DNA of 64,000 nucleotides from Adineta steineri (taxonomy: Eukaryota; Rotifera; Eurotatoria; Adinetida; Adinetidae): contig CAJNOI010000013.1 in assembly GCA_905250115.1 (NCBI GenBank), positions 545,788-609,787 on the forward strand, in the 5' to 3' direction. The notes beneath the pieces are model-generated. The model made no database searches. It was given only the letters and a program-made list of their open reading frames with translations, and was not told where the DNA came from. The stretch's first letter is position 1. Each line of letters begins with the position of its first letter. Positions 19,964 through 31,683 of this stretch are shown here, one piece after another. Made by a program: the position numbers and the translations under genes.

Positions 19964-21516
19964 TTAGATCAAAATTACGAGTAAAGTTACGAATAAGAAT
20001 AAAATCGATTGAAAAAACATTGATGATGCAGTATTAGTTGAGAAACGTATACGTTTACAACCGATATTATCACGATGGGTAATAAATTGTTGACAATCCG
20101 GTGTTTCTAAATTAGAATAAAATTTAAAAAAGAAAATTAATCATTTATATAAATCAAATTACCATAAACAAAAACTTGATCAAGAGCTGTTTTATATGGT
20201 TTATCATTTGTTGTTGCATTTATAACATATGAACCCAAATCACTAGCTTCAACATTAATAATTGTTAAACGAGAAAGTATACAATCAGTACAAATATTTG
20301 GTTCAGGTATAGTTGCTTCAATTTTATATTTATATGAATTCCAAATAGGTCGAAGAACATCAACAGTCATTGTATCGGAAATTTGACCACCATAATCATT
20401 TTTATACCAAGTAATACGTGGTGGTGGATAACCATGTACATAACATTCAACATATATATCAACCATAAAACTAACAGCTTGACCAACCATTGGATATGGA
20501 CAACGAATATAAGGTGGAACTAAAAATTAAATAAATAGATTTTACAGTGATGAATGACAAAATCGATACATACATTTAACATTAACTTTAAGAGTCCATA
20601 CATCACCATATCCAACAAGATTAATTGCTAAACATTTATAAATTCCTCTATCTTGTTTTTGTATATCATTTATTGGAAGTTCAACAGCCTGAAATATTTA
20701 AATAAATTTCTTTTATAGGTTAACGAAAATATACATACACCAATAACACGAATATTTCCATCGGGTAATGGAGTAGCATCCGCTTTCATCCATTGAATTT
20801 GTGGTGGTGGTAAACCTTGAGCAAAACATTGTAAAAGTATATTATCGCCTTCGCTAACTTCAATATCTTTTGTTGATGATTGAACAACAAATGGTTCACT
20901 ATAAACCACCAAACGTCGTCTGAGAAATATTGAATTATTATAACCAGTATCAGCTAACATACAAGTTAAATCACCATAATCTTCACGATCTAATGGATCA
21001 AATATTAAATACCAATCACTTGAATCCATATCATGTTCAGCATAAAGTCGACGAGTTGGTTGAGCAAATTGAAAAACTTGATCATCTGTTGCTAAGAAAA
21101 ATTTCTTATTATCATTTAAACGATGTAATTCCCAACTAACCTAAAATATATAACAATAAAAACATTTAAAAAAATTGAATAATAATATATATACTTACAC
21201 TTCGTTTATCCGTATCTGTAAGACCAACAAGTGTACATTTAGCTATTAATCGTTCACCAGCACGTGGTGCAATTGGATCAAAAATGATTCCATCTTTATC
21301 ACGCATATCAAAACGAGGATTTGTTCTAGCATTGATTAATAAAACTAAAATAGCAAAAATGTTAGTTTGTCAAAACATTTTGAGAAATGAATCATCATTA
21401 TCAATATTAAAAACATCGAATTGATTGATAAGGAAAATTGTGTTTTCAATATTTTACTTACAAAAACTATTGATAACAATTAGAAATATAAATTGTAAAA
21501 CCACAGATATTCTCAT
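19964..21516 (-). CDS. Immunoglobulin-superfamily surface protein (Ig-like domains)
   Basis: Six exons (21462-21516, 21199-21344, 20739-21140, 20574-20688, 20163-20519, 19964-20106) join to 405 residues. A signal peptide (MRISVVLQFIFLIVINSF) is followed by three Ig-like regions. The clearest is the second, with LLQCFAQGLPPPQIQWMKAD and the paired DRGIYKCLAIN; the first has DYGDLTCMLAD and the third VECYVHGYPPPRITWYKN. A hydrophobic C-terminal segment (SILFLFVTLLVILI) right at the end suggests GPI anchoring or a tail anchor. The layout resembles lachesin/amalgam/IgLON cell-adhesion proteins, but orthology is not claimed. It would act outside the cell in adhesion or recognition. The third domain lacks an obvious second core cysteine in the usual DxGxYxC position (DLGSYVINA), so it may be structurally altered. 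Confidence 0.85.
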
Positions 21517-22805
21517 TATTTGCACGTGTATATAATAACTTGCTAATATTGATTTGAATTTATGTCGAAAAAATAGGTTAGATCGATGTAAAAGCTTACA
21601 ATCGTTTTTTTTTCTCTTTTCTTCTTTTCTCTTCACTTTTTTTTATGTAACACTCTCACATCGGCACACATACCTTGGAACATGAAGGCCTTATATAAAG
21701 TTTTTTTTCTTCTTCTTCTCCTCCTTCCTTTCATCATAGAAAGAAGAAGAAAAACCTTGACAGAAATAACAAGAAGAAGTAGCATCAGGACTTTTGCTGT
21801 ACTGCATAACGAGAAAAAAAGAAGAGAAAAGTTCGATGTTATAATAGTTCTTTTTCTTCCTCTTGCATTTTAATGAAAAAAAAAGTGTAAATGCATACTT
21901 GATGAATTTTACGTCCTCTCGTTTTTTTTATTGTCCTTCTCTAAACTAAAGAATCACAACGACATTGAAAATTGTTACATAGAATACATTAGTGAACGAA
22001 GGAAAAAAAAAGATCTATGTCTTTTCTTTGCTCTCTTATATGAACAGAACAAACAGTGAATATATAAGAAAAAAAAGTAATTTATTTAGGTCAGTAGAAA
22101 CATGCTTTTTACGTAACACGTGGTTCAAGGGAACTGTCTTTTGATGTTACATCAGAATTATTATAATAATCGCTTTTCTTTTCTTGCAAATCTCTAAGTA
22201 GAGTTTTAATTTTTTTGAAAACTATGCTTTTTTTTCGTTTATGATATATTTGAGATAAAAACAAAAATCAAACTATGTAAGTGTTTGATAAAGAATAAAA
22301 AAAAATTACATACTGATATATTTACATCAAGAATATAAAAATATTTTATTGATAGAATCAAGTGGTTTTTCATTGCTCTATAATTCAAGAAATAAATAAA
22401 TTATGATTGATTTTCGATAGAAAAAAAATATTTTCTCACCTCAGGTTTAGCAATGTTTTACAAAAATCAATAGATCGAATTTTCTGGTTGACAATACATG
22501 AGTATGAATTATCTAATTTATCTATCTTTACAGTTCCATCAAGGTCGAAGGAAAACTAAAGCCAATGTGATAATAATAAGGATGTCCGTTCGAAAGGTGG
22601 CGTACTTGTATGTTCAATATTTTTAAGAAGAGAAATTTATAAGCAACCAAATGTTTTCTATTATAATACATAATGATTAAAACTAATATAAAAAATAACA
22701 AAATAGAAACTTGAATAATAATAACTTTTTACACTGAAATTTAGTTGTAAGACAGATAATTCATATTTATAAATGAATGATCTTTCTAGCCGAATACCTC
22801 AATTT
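21517..22805. other. Intergenic stretch
   Basis: The 5' flank of the Ig gene, with long poly(A) and poly(T/C) tracts (for example 21690-21740 and 21605-21650). Short frames here are low-complexity and not credible. No genes recognised. Confidence 0.4.
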
Positions 22806-23164
22806 TGTGGAACTCACGTAGATTTTCGAAGAAAATCGTGAGTGTAAGTTTTAAGTTCAGGTTTCCCAGCTCCCCTCCCCCTCCCCTCAAATTCAATAAA
22901 AATACTCAAAAATCATTAAAAATAGCTATAAATTGCGAGATTTGCTATAAAAAATAAGCAAAATGGTTAAATACAGCTATAAATTAGTAGAATTTAATAA
23001 AAATAAGCAAAAATTGTTAAAAATAGCCATAAGTGACCGCAAATTTAATAAAAATAACGAAAATGGTGAAAATAGCTATAAATTAATTAAATTTGAGCAA
23101 AAAAAGAAAACAAAGCGCTTAAACGTGATCAGATATTTTGATGCGAACATACGTGAGTTCCACA
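22806..23164. mobile_element. Inverted-repeat element with internal tandem repeats
   Basis: Bounded by a perfect 15-bp inverted repeat: TGTGGAACTCACGTA at 22806-22820 and its complement at 23150-23164. Just inside the left end is a palindrome (GATTTTCGAAGAAAATC). A CT-rich run (CTCCCCTCCCCCTCCCCTC, about 22870-22888) is followed by four or five imperfect copies of a unit of about 55 bp (AATTTAATAAAAATAAGC ... AAAATAGCTATAAAT) from about 22890 to 23105. There is no coding capacity beyond translated repeats. The target duplication is unclear. It looks like a non-autonomous DNA element. Confidence 0.6.
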
Positions 23165-23802
23165 TTTTTAGCCCCAACTAAGCTGCGCTGATAAGCTTTT
23201 TCATTAAATAATATAACTTCTTTAATATATACAAGAACGATTTTTTCTATTTATTGGATGTACTATTTATAGATTTATTATTGTTTAGGGTTTGTATTTT
23301 TGTACTACATGAATGCAATCAAATAGCTTATAAATACTTTCATATTTTTCTATTAGATTATATATTGGTAATTTCAAACGATAGCTAATTATTTATTTGT
23401 CTTAGTGAAAGCTTATTGACTCAAAGAAGAATAAACATGTCTGAATAGATTAATCATTTTTATATATAAGCAGTTCAATATAAATCAGGTAATATGTGAT
23501 TTCTAATAATAATCACGCTATGGAAGATGTCATACAACTCACTACAAATAAACTAAATTTCTTAGCTAACTTTCAAGTAATTAAAAATGATTTTGTTATT
23601 TATTCATTCTCGTTCATTGAAACGTGTTTCAATTGAAAACATGTTCCGTCTGTATATATATATTTCTCGAGATTTATTTTAATAAAATTATTAAGTTTTT
23701 CTTTCATATTTAAATTTTTTAGAACGTATGTTTGTCGTATTGAAGTTCTTTTGAAAAGAGTGAAACTATATTATTTATTGATTGTATTTTTTCAGTAGTC
23801 AT
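23165..23802. other. Gene-free stretch
   Basis: AT-rich DNA between two mobile-element relics. Nothing recognisable was seen. Confidence 0.4.
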
Positions 23803-23980
23803 CAGTGGCGGATCTAGCTGTTCGGCGAACCGGCGACCGCCACCCCGTTGAAAATAAATACTTTGATAAATACTCAATACAGGTAGAACACTATAGGTTT
23901 CTCTCCTAAAAAATAACACTACTTTCCACTTTTTTTTTATAAATCACCACCCCCTCATGGAAATCCTGAATCCGCCCCTG
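23803..23980. mobile_element. hAT-like MITE, copy 2
   Basis: 178 bp with termini CAGTGGCGGATCTAGC on the left and, as reverse complement on the right, CAGGGGCGGATTCAGG. Flanking 8-mers GTAGTCAT (23795-23802) and GTAATCAT (23981-23988) match at 7 of 8 positions, an expected hAT-type target duplication. The ends continue into matching segments shared with the copy at 18221 (TTCGGCGAACCGGCGACCGC and CATGAGGGGGTGG). This is the most complete copy of the family in the window. Confidence 0.75.
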
Positions 23981-26900
23981 GTAATCATACTTCCCATTGG
24001 CTTTAACTTCGCATTCATAATTATCTCAATAGTTTGTTGATAACATTCCAATGTGAATAGTCTATTGTTTGATGAATCGTTTTTGGATTGTGTTTTCCAT
24101 TGCCTATTATCATTTGTACTTACCATCAAGGATGAGGATTGTAATGCAGCCATTGTTTTGATCGAGTATTGATGATGAATTGTAAGCGAACAGAAAATAT
24201 GTTTTACTCAAGAGAAATCACCGACTATAGAATGTATAGAAGATCACACATCTTCGAAAAATATCTATCAGGTTATCGTTGTAAAGGGTTAAGGTAAGTT
24301 CAAAAAGTCGCGATATATAGGCCAAGATGATACATAGAGAAATTAAGGATTTTTATTTAGGAGAAAAAGAATAATTCGAACATTGTTAATCATTTACATG
24401 TTTCTTTGTTATATTTATTATTATTTCATTAATTAAGTCGCATATCATAAAATGTCAATCATCCATATGATTAGCTTGAATTCAAATAACTAAATAAATT
24501 CTTTTAAAATCATTAAGATATAACTTATCGTTTTTTGTTTAAGAAAAAATATTTTTCCTGATATTTCCAATAAATTATCATGTTTTATATTATACTTTAT
24601 TATCACAATAGTCTAAGCTTTAATAAAATATAATCATGACATAATTCAGACATCGTTGTTTACAACAAAGAACAGACTTACAAAATAAATTGAATCTTTC
24701 GTCTGGATTATGTTCATAAACATGTCATATTAAACGGAATTTTTCTGTACTAGCTCAAATTCTTATCCTTACAGTTTATTAAGACTTGAAATTATTTCTG
24801 ACGTTTTAAGCTTCTTTTAACAGATATAATATAGGATTTTCGAAAAATTCAATTTAGCTATTATTAGAAGGACTTATATAATAACATTGTTAAATAGAAA
24901 CTTGTCAGATAAGATTTCAATACATAAGCTATCTATTTATTTAAATATTTCAAAATTCTTGATATATCAATGCATGTCATTTAGAAATAGTTTTGCTATT
25001 CTTAAATATTTAATAAAATGGTTCTTCAAGAAATTAGTTAATTATAATATTCTTATCTTTTCAACAAAATATGTTACCGATAAGAAAAAAAAATATTGTT
25101 AATCTTCTTATTTGAATATATTTCATTATCGTATATCCAATACTTAAATTATAAAAATATTTCAAATAAAATATGATTATTCATTAGAACAATTTCACTT
25201 TCCAACTCACAGAAAAGAATATGTAGCTTCTACAAACTTTTTTTGTTTTAATAAAACTAAGTTATAGGAGTATATTAAATATGTATTCAAGCATAATAAA
25301 CTATTCTAAATGACGTTTGTGTCTTATTCAAACATACTGGTAACGTTATTTTAGTTATAAACATAACAGTCATGGGCATCTTGCGAACAATAACTATTCG
25401 TTTACACAATAGAAGAAACAATTGTCTTAGTTGATTGTATTTTCATAATATTTTAAAACAATACACTACGTACGTATTATACTCATACAAAATATTTTCG
25501 ATTAGTTATTGTTATTTATTTGGTTAATGAAACATTATTTTCTGAATTTCTTTATATTTTAACACGTACATCAATAGTAGTAATGAGAAATAATGATGAA
25601 GGTTATTTTTCAAAATTATTATAGACATCGGAATAGAAGAACTATTGGCTGGTAAACGTTTTATTTTTATTCATGATAAATATTAAATATAGGAAATGAA
25701 AGTTATAATTATGGTTTTAATTTTTCAAATAATGAATTTTATAATCATGATATTTTTTTAAATGTGACCCTAATAATATATCTATAAGGAAATAAATTGA
25801 CCAATTTTAATTGCACTTTAACTACACTTTAAATCAACAATAAATATTAGAAAGATTATCACGACAACCTGAATAGTATTATTCTATTTTTATCGATAGC
25901 ACTTATAAAGATTTCTCGTTTTCCTAAAGGTTATTTTAACCGATTAGTTAATCTAGATATGAATATGATAGCGGATATATGATTTACTTAATAACATAGA
26001 TATACAAGTGAAATCTTTGATGTGAAAGTCATTTCCTTTCTCTTTTTTTTCTCTATCCTTCGCTTTCTATCGTTTTCTACTTTGTTAACTTAGTCTCCGC
26101 CTCCAATATTCACCGAATTGCTTCACTATTTTCTTCTTTTTCTCTCTCTCTCTCTTTCTTTCTCTTTTTACTGGTATTACTATTTTTATATCTATAAAAA
26201 AATAAGATTTCTGAGTTAATATAAATAATTCGTAGCGTGTATTTTTTCATTTTCAATGCTTCAGGATGACATATTATGTCAGATGAATATTGACATTTCA
26301 ATATGGTAATATTCATCTTTTATTCTCATTTGCTTTTTTCCAAGGATAAAATCAAAGAGATGATAATTAAAACACGTCTGCAATAGATTCATTTATATCA
26401 TTTGTTTTTTCTTTTGAGAACATTTTCAAAGATAATAAGATCACCAAGAGGAAATGATGAAGATAACATATTATCGTTTCTTGAGATTTACAGCTTTTTC
26501 TAATCAAGACAAGTTTTAAACCGCACGAATGATTTTATCATATTTTCTTTTCTCTATTGTCCTATTGAATTTGCATTGTTTTCTTTTTTTTCTTCTTCTT
26601 CTATGCGTCATTAACTATATATTTTTTTCTTTTCAACTTTACTTGAATCAAGCCGATCGATATGGTAATTATTTGATATATGTGACTGACGTTCATATAT
26701 ATACGTGCGTATATAGAGACAAAGAGAAAATCAAGATGTTAGAATTTTGCTTTGCATAGTTTGTTAAATGACTTTCATGTCATTGTTAAGCGATCTGCGC
26801 GAACGATTGAATTCTTAGTAACTATTGTTTTATTGTTGATAGTACTTTTCATTTCGAGTATTTATGAATTAATAAATAAATAAAGACTATATCGTATTGA

Positions 26901-27042
26901 AATACAAACGGAGACACGATCGAGTAATTGAACAGAATCGTTAAGACCATCTATAGAAATTATAAATGATTGACAAAAAAAAAATATTTTCTACTTTTTT
27001 TTTTGATTTCAGATTGCCAGCAAAAATATATTATCAATAACA
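23981..27042. other. Long gene-free stretch
   Basis: About 3 kb of AT-rich DNA upstream of the neuropeptide-like gene. It contains simple CT/TC tracts (about 26040-26165) and poly(T) runs. A splice acceptor ending at 27012 suggests that a non-coding first exon of the next gene lies somewhere in this region. No other gene or element recognised. Confidence 0.4.
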
Positions 27043-27372
27043 ATGAATATTCAACTATCAACATTATTTTGCATCTGCATTGGTTTAGCAATTCCATTAT
27101 TGGTTTTATCTACATCACGACATCAAGAAAATGAATATATTAAAGATGATATCGATAATGACATTGATCGATTTTCGAAATTAAATTATCAACGACAACC
27201 AATTCATTCCATTATTAATGATCATTATTTTATCAAAAGAGGAGTTGATTTTGAACAAATTTTAAGGCCATGTAATCAAATGCCAGCTAGCGGTCGTGGT
27301 CATGAATATTCTGATTGTGTACGAAGTCGTATGTTACTTATGGGTAAACGAAAACGAAGAGAAACAAGTTAG
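27043..27372 (+). CDS. Putative amidated neuropeptide precursor with one disulfide loop
   Basis: 109 residues in one coding exon. A signal peptide (about residues 1-24) is followed by an acidic spacer, then a dibasic Lys65-Arg66, a 34-residue segment (67-100) and Gly101-Lys102-Arg103 followed by KRR. Gly-Lys-Arg is the classical signal for cleavage and C-terminal amidation. The predicted peptide starts GVDFEQILRPCNQMP and ends CVRSRMLLM-amide, with two cysteines (77 and 92) that could close a 16-residue ring. This layout is typical of peptide-hormone precursors. I cannot place the peptide in a named family. A splice acceptor at 27012 lies 30 bp upstream of the ATG. Confidence 0.65.
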   Translation: MNIQLSTLFCICIGLAIPLLVLSTSRHQENEYIKDDIDNDIDRFSKLNYQRQPIHSIINDHYFIKRGVDFEQILRPCNQMPASGRGHEYSDCVRSRMLLMGKRKRRETS

Positions 27373-28774
27373 AAAAAACAACAACAACAACAAATTTCAA
27401 TATGGTATCGAAGTAACAACAAATACAGAATCAAGCTCTCTCTTTTTTCTCTTTTTTTCAAAATATTGAACTTGTGCAGAATTTTGGTGTATATTCTTTA
27501 TTTTTCTTGTTCATTGGATTACTTCCTTATACCTTACCAACTAAATAATATCAAGTAAAGTTATAAAAATAAAGGAGAATTTAACAACAAAAACAAAAGA
27601 AAAACAATTTTTTCTCTTCTTTTTTTTTTAAATTATCTAAATATAACAAACGATATAATCAGTAGCATATATATAACAGTTAAAAAACATGCGTGTTTCT
27701 AATCTCTAGAGGATCATTTACCGATCGGTTGCTCACATTAAACGATATAATCATTAGTTGAGAATTAACACTATTTTAAACATAATCTACGATATATATA
27801 TATACTTCTTTTTCTTTTACATATACACCTTTCAGACTATGATTTCCTGTTAATTTCGACAAATACATCGTGTCACATGATGAAAAACATATTTCATACT
27901 AATACTGTTTGTTAATAAAATAAACTATTTTTAGATCATTTTGATGAATAATGAGAAAATATTTAGTGTGAAAACTAAATATCATGTTAATTACAAAATG
28001 ATTTGGAATATAAATGATCTTTATGGAGAAAGAATGATTGTATATGTAAGATTAATCATTATGAGTAAATTATATTTGAATTACAGTAAAAATTTTTGTA
28101 TATGACAAATTAACAAGAAAGATAATTATTTTGATATCAAAAGCAGATTGCTATTCATAATAGTTGGTTGGTAGCAAGGTTTTCTAATATAATGTGTTGA
28201 AGACATTTCATTTAATGTTGTCCTTGAGATAATTTTTGATGAAGAAGCTGTCAGTAGGATTTGTGTCAGATTAAAATGCCTATCACAATTACACTATTTT
28301 ACACATAGAAGAAAATGTTTTAATAGCGTTTCATTCTGTTTGTGAAATGTATGTTCTCTGCTGATTATAATATATCAAAAAAAGAAATGAATGTAAGAGC
28401 TAGTACATTTAAATGTGTTTGGCATTATTATAAGAACAACTAAACTAAATATTGAGACACATACAATATTCTTCAGCATATCTAATTACTTTTTATTGCA
28501 CGAAACTTGTTAAAAGAATTTGTCAAAAACATGACACTTTTTGTTAATTGATTGCATTGAGAAACAATTCAATTTTTCTATTCTACATCCTTATCTAATA
28601 AATTTATCAGTCTTTCAAAAAAATATATTATATCATAAGGTGCCCGAGTATTTTATAGTATTCTTCATTGTGTTATTTCAAAAGCAAAGCTATTGCTTTC
28701 AATATATTAAGTTTTTATTGATGAAATAAAACTCATAAACTTTTTCGCAAATATCAACAAAAACATTACTGTTT
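27373..28774. other. Intergenic stretch
   Basis: The 3' flanks of two convergent genes, with (CAA)n just after the neuropeptide stop and an AATAAA-like site near 27572. Otherwise AT-rich with no recognisable features. Confidence 0.4.
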
Positions 28775-29810
28775 TTAACGACGGCCAATTGTGCTGGAAA
28801 AGTTAGCTAAGACACCGGCAAGGCTGAGCATAGCATCTACACGAAATAAGGTCACACTATATTAAAAGTATATAGAATTTAATATACATACTATTCATTG
28901 CAGTTTCTACAAGAGGTTTGACTTCTTGGTGATAGAGACCGGTAGCATGTGAGAGAAGACCATCAATGATTGGTCCACGAGCTTCAGCACCACGTTTTCC
29001 GAAGAGTGAATCTAAACTGACACCGTTAACACCAGCANNNNNNNNNNGCTTCAGTCATGTCACGTTTACCGAAGAGTGAATCTAAACTGACACCATTGAC
29101 ACCAGCACCAGCAAGAACTTGAGCACCCAATAAAGCAGCAGCTACAAAAAAAATATAGTAAACAAAATCTAAGAATCTTAAATTTACTAACTTGAAAGAG
29201 CTTGTTCAGTTGGTTTTTGTAATACATTTGACCAAACAAGTTGTAAACTATTGAGGAGACTGTCAGCTAATGTATCAAAGAAGCCACGCATTTCAACTTC
29301 AGTTAAATCATTACGACTTGTTGGAATAGTACTGAATAATTGTGCGATGACAACTGAATATTCTACAAGAATAATATATAATGGAAGTTTATTTTCATAG
29401 TATTTTATATTTACTTGAGAGAACATTTTTAAGAAGTGGTCTAACAGTATTTTGCCATAAACCATCAAAGACAGCTTGAACTTGAACAGCAGATGGATGT
29501 AAGATACGACCTTGTGATGGAAGAGGAATACCTGTTTGAGAAAAGCCGGCTAAGACTTGTGCAGCCAAGAGAGCCATATCTAAAATAGTACACAAAATTT
29601 AATGAAAGTTTAGGTGAAAAATATTTTAGATTATATACTTGTAGCTATGTGATTCATTGGTGGATGAATAACTTGAGTATAGAAGTCAGTAAAGAAACCG
29701 CGGGCATTTGCTTCAGCTTCAATTGAACGTTTATGAGCATGGGAAAGGTCAAGAGCATATGCTGATGCAGCAAGACCGACAAGAAGTACAATTACCAATT
29801 GGGAACGCAT
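28775..29810 (-). CDS. Secreted repeat protein with dibasic sites (unknown family)
   Basis: Five exons (29639-29810, 29415-29579, 29192-29362, 28892-29141 interrupted by a 10-N gap, 28775-28836) join in one frame. It has a signal peptide (MRSQLVIVLLVGLAASAYA) followed by repeated amphipathic modules of the type RGFFTDFYTQVIHPPMNHIA, VFDGLWQNTVRPLLKNVLS and GFFDTLADSLLNSLQLVWS, one per exon. Exon 4 carries AGVNGVSLDSLFGKR on both sides of the gap, so it contains a tandem duplication of unknown size. All introns but the last fall in the same phase, which suits module shuffling. Dibasic HKR and FGKR sites could allow processing. No known family. A strong TATA box upstream suggests high expression. 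The protein is at least 250 residues long. Confidence 0.75.
29038..29047. other. Assembly gap (10 N)
   Basis: Ten N inside exon 4 of the secreted repeat protein, lying exactly between two near-identical coding segments. A collapsed or unresolved duplication is the likely cause. Confidence 0.95.
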
Positions 29811-29814
29811 ATTT

Positions 29815-29946
29815 CTTAAAAATATAAAGATCAAATAATATGGATAAAAACCAAACAGAAAATACACTCTAGTTAACTTACCTTTTCTTTTCGTAATTGG
29901 CCAAAAGAATATATTAAATTTGCTTTTCGTTTACCGTCTTTTATAG
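29815..29946 (-). promoter_or_regulatory. TATA promoter and 5'-UTR intron of the secreted repeat protein
   Basis: On the minus strand a CTATAAAAG box (29938-29946) lies about 60 bp upstream of a donor AAAAG|GTAAGT (intron 29815-29881), whose acceptor TTTTTAAG sits four bases before the ATG. This gives a short non-coding first exon. The consensus TATA box is one of the clearest in the window. Confidence 0.55.
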
Positions 29947-31683
29947 TTGTATATTATCGGATAAAACAACATATGTGGGTTGGCAGCTGGTCATATTCTC
30001 ATATTAATATTTTTTTTCTCAATGAAAGGCGTGATCTACTAACCATCTACCTACACGTTTTTGGGGACATTATAAAAATAAAAAAAAGCAAATTTTCAGT
30101 TTGATTTTCAAGTTATCATGTTCTATAGTTTTTATTATAAGTCTATATCAAAGCAGCATATAGAATACATGCGAAATATTACATATTGCATATGTATGAT
30201 TTATTTGATCTATGTAAAACACATGTAAAGATGATTGCTAATCATTACGAAAAATAATTTATAGTAAACAATATACAGTTGTAGCATGTCTAAATAGTTG
30301 CATTAAGATTCTTTTTTTAATATAATAATCGTATATTCAATTTCTATTGCATGCAGTTGAAAGTAGCTTTCCAATCAAATCGATCATGTTACAAGAATAA
30401 ACATTCAAGGCAACAAAACGTTTTTGTAGAGAAGAAAAAGAAAGTGGAAGTTTTCATAAGTCCACAATCTTCTAATTAACGTCAATTAGAGATGAAATAT
30501 GAATCATTATAATTAACACGACTAATCTATCCTTATTTACAGTTTTATCATTTATTTAATAGTTAGAACTTAATTGTTATGTGTTACATGAGATTATTAT
30601 TTATATAATATTTGATGAAATATCTTTTCAATAATCTTTAATATATTTGCAAAATTTTCTAGTATTTAATCGATAAACTAAATTTATATGATAGTACTGC
30701 ATACTTCTTTTTATTTTATTTTAAAACGAAGAACATTATAATAACAGATATTCAACATTGGCATTTATTTCTCAAGTCGTTCGATATGGAGGTTTTAAAA
30801 ATAGCATTATAATAGATAACAATAAAATTTACACGTTCTCGTTATTTCAACAATAGCAGATATAAAAATATGTTCTTTTTTCCCATGTATAGTGTAGTGA
30901 AGTGAAATAATCAGTTTTGTTTAAATCATGAAGTTTTTTTTTCTTCATTTTTTTGTTTTGATAAATAATATAACATATTTCAATTCTAATAAAAATGCAG
31001 AATGAGCCGTAAATAACGGTGTAAAGAGAATTGTTAAATATCTCTATTTTGACCCGATCGAATGAACTGATTGATAGAACTTTACTCAAAGTTTTTTTTC
31101 TTCACAGGAATTATGTGAGTTAACTTCATGAAAGAAATCTATCTGTTATAATAAGAAGAAATGAAAACAAACTTTATGTTTTAGAGAAAATTTTCAAAAC
31201 TAGTTAATCTAGATGCTGAAATTCGTATTCAACAGCAACACTAAAAAGCATAATTGAAAATACTGTGACTATTGATTTTAAATTAAATAATTTTGAAAAT
31301 TGTCGTCTACGTACACCAATATAATACATAAAGCTTGTTCTCATTGTTTCTTATCATTTTCTTAGATAACAAATGAAAATTATCTATAGAATGATTCTCA
31401 CACGTATTTTTCTTACTTAGCTATAGATCAAATTTATTTCATATTTAATAGTAGGATTTACTTACATTATTTCTATGAAAAAAAAAGTTTTAGTATGAAT
31501 TCAAAAATTAGTCCATTCGACCGAGCCAATATCGAGATATTGTTATTTGTGATCCATCTTGTATAATAAAAAAGTTTAACTAGAAATGTATAATTATCTA
31601 AATACAACTTTTGTTCTTTTTATTTCAAAATTATTTGAAAAAAATTGAATACAATACATTAGATAAATTAAATTATTTCCTCT
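29947..31683. other. Gene-free stretch
   Basis: AT-rich DNA between two minus-strand genes. No coding potential beyond short chance frames, and no repeat or RNA gene recognised. Confidence 0.4.

Noticed and set aside
22963..23181. 72-residue plus-strand frame rich in Lys/Asn
   Set aside because: It is a read-through of the 55-bp tandem repeats inside an inverted-repeat element.
29815..29881. Alternative upstream start in the minus frame preceding the secreted repeat protein
   Set aside because: The extra codons upstream of MRSQLV read through a 5'-UTR intron with good donor and acceptor; the signal peptide begins cleanly at 29810.
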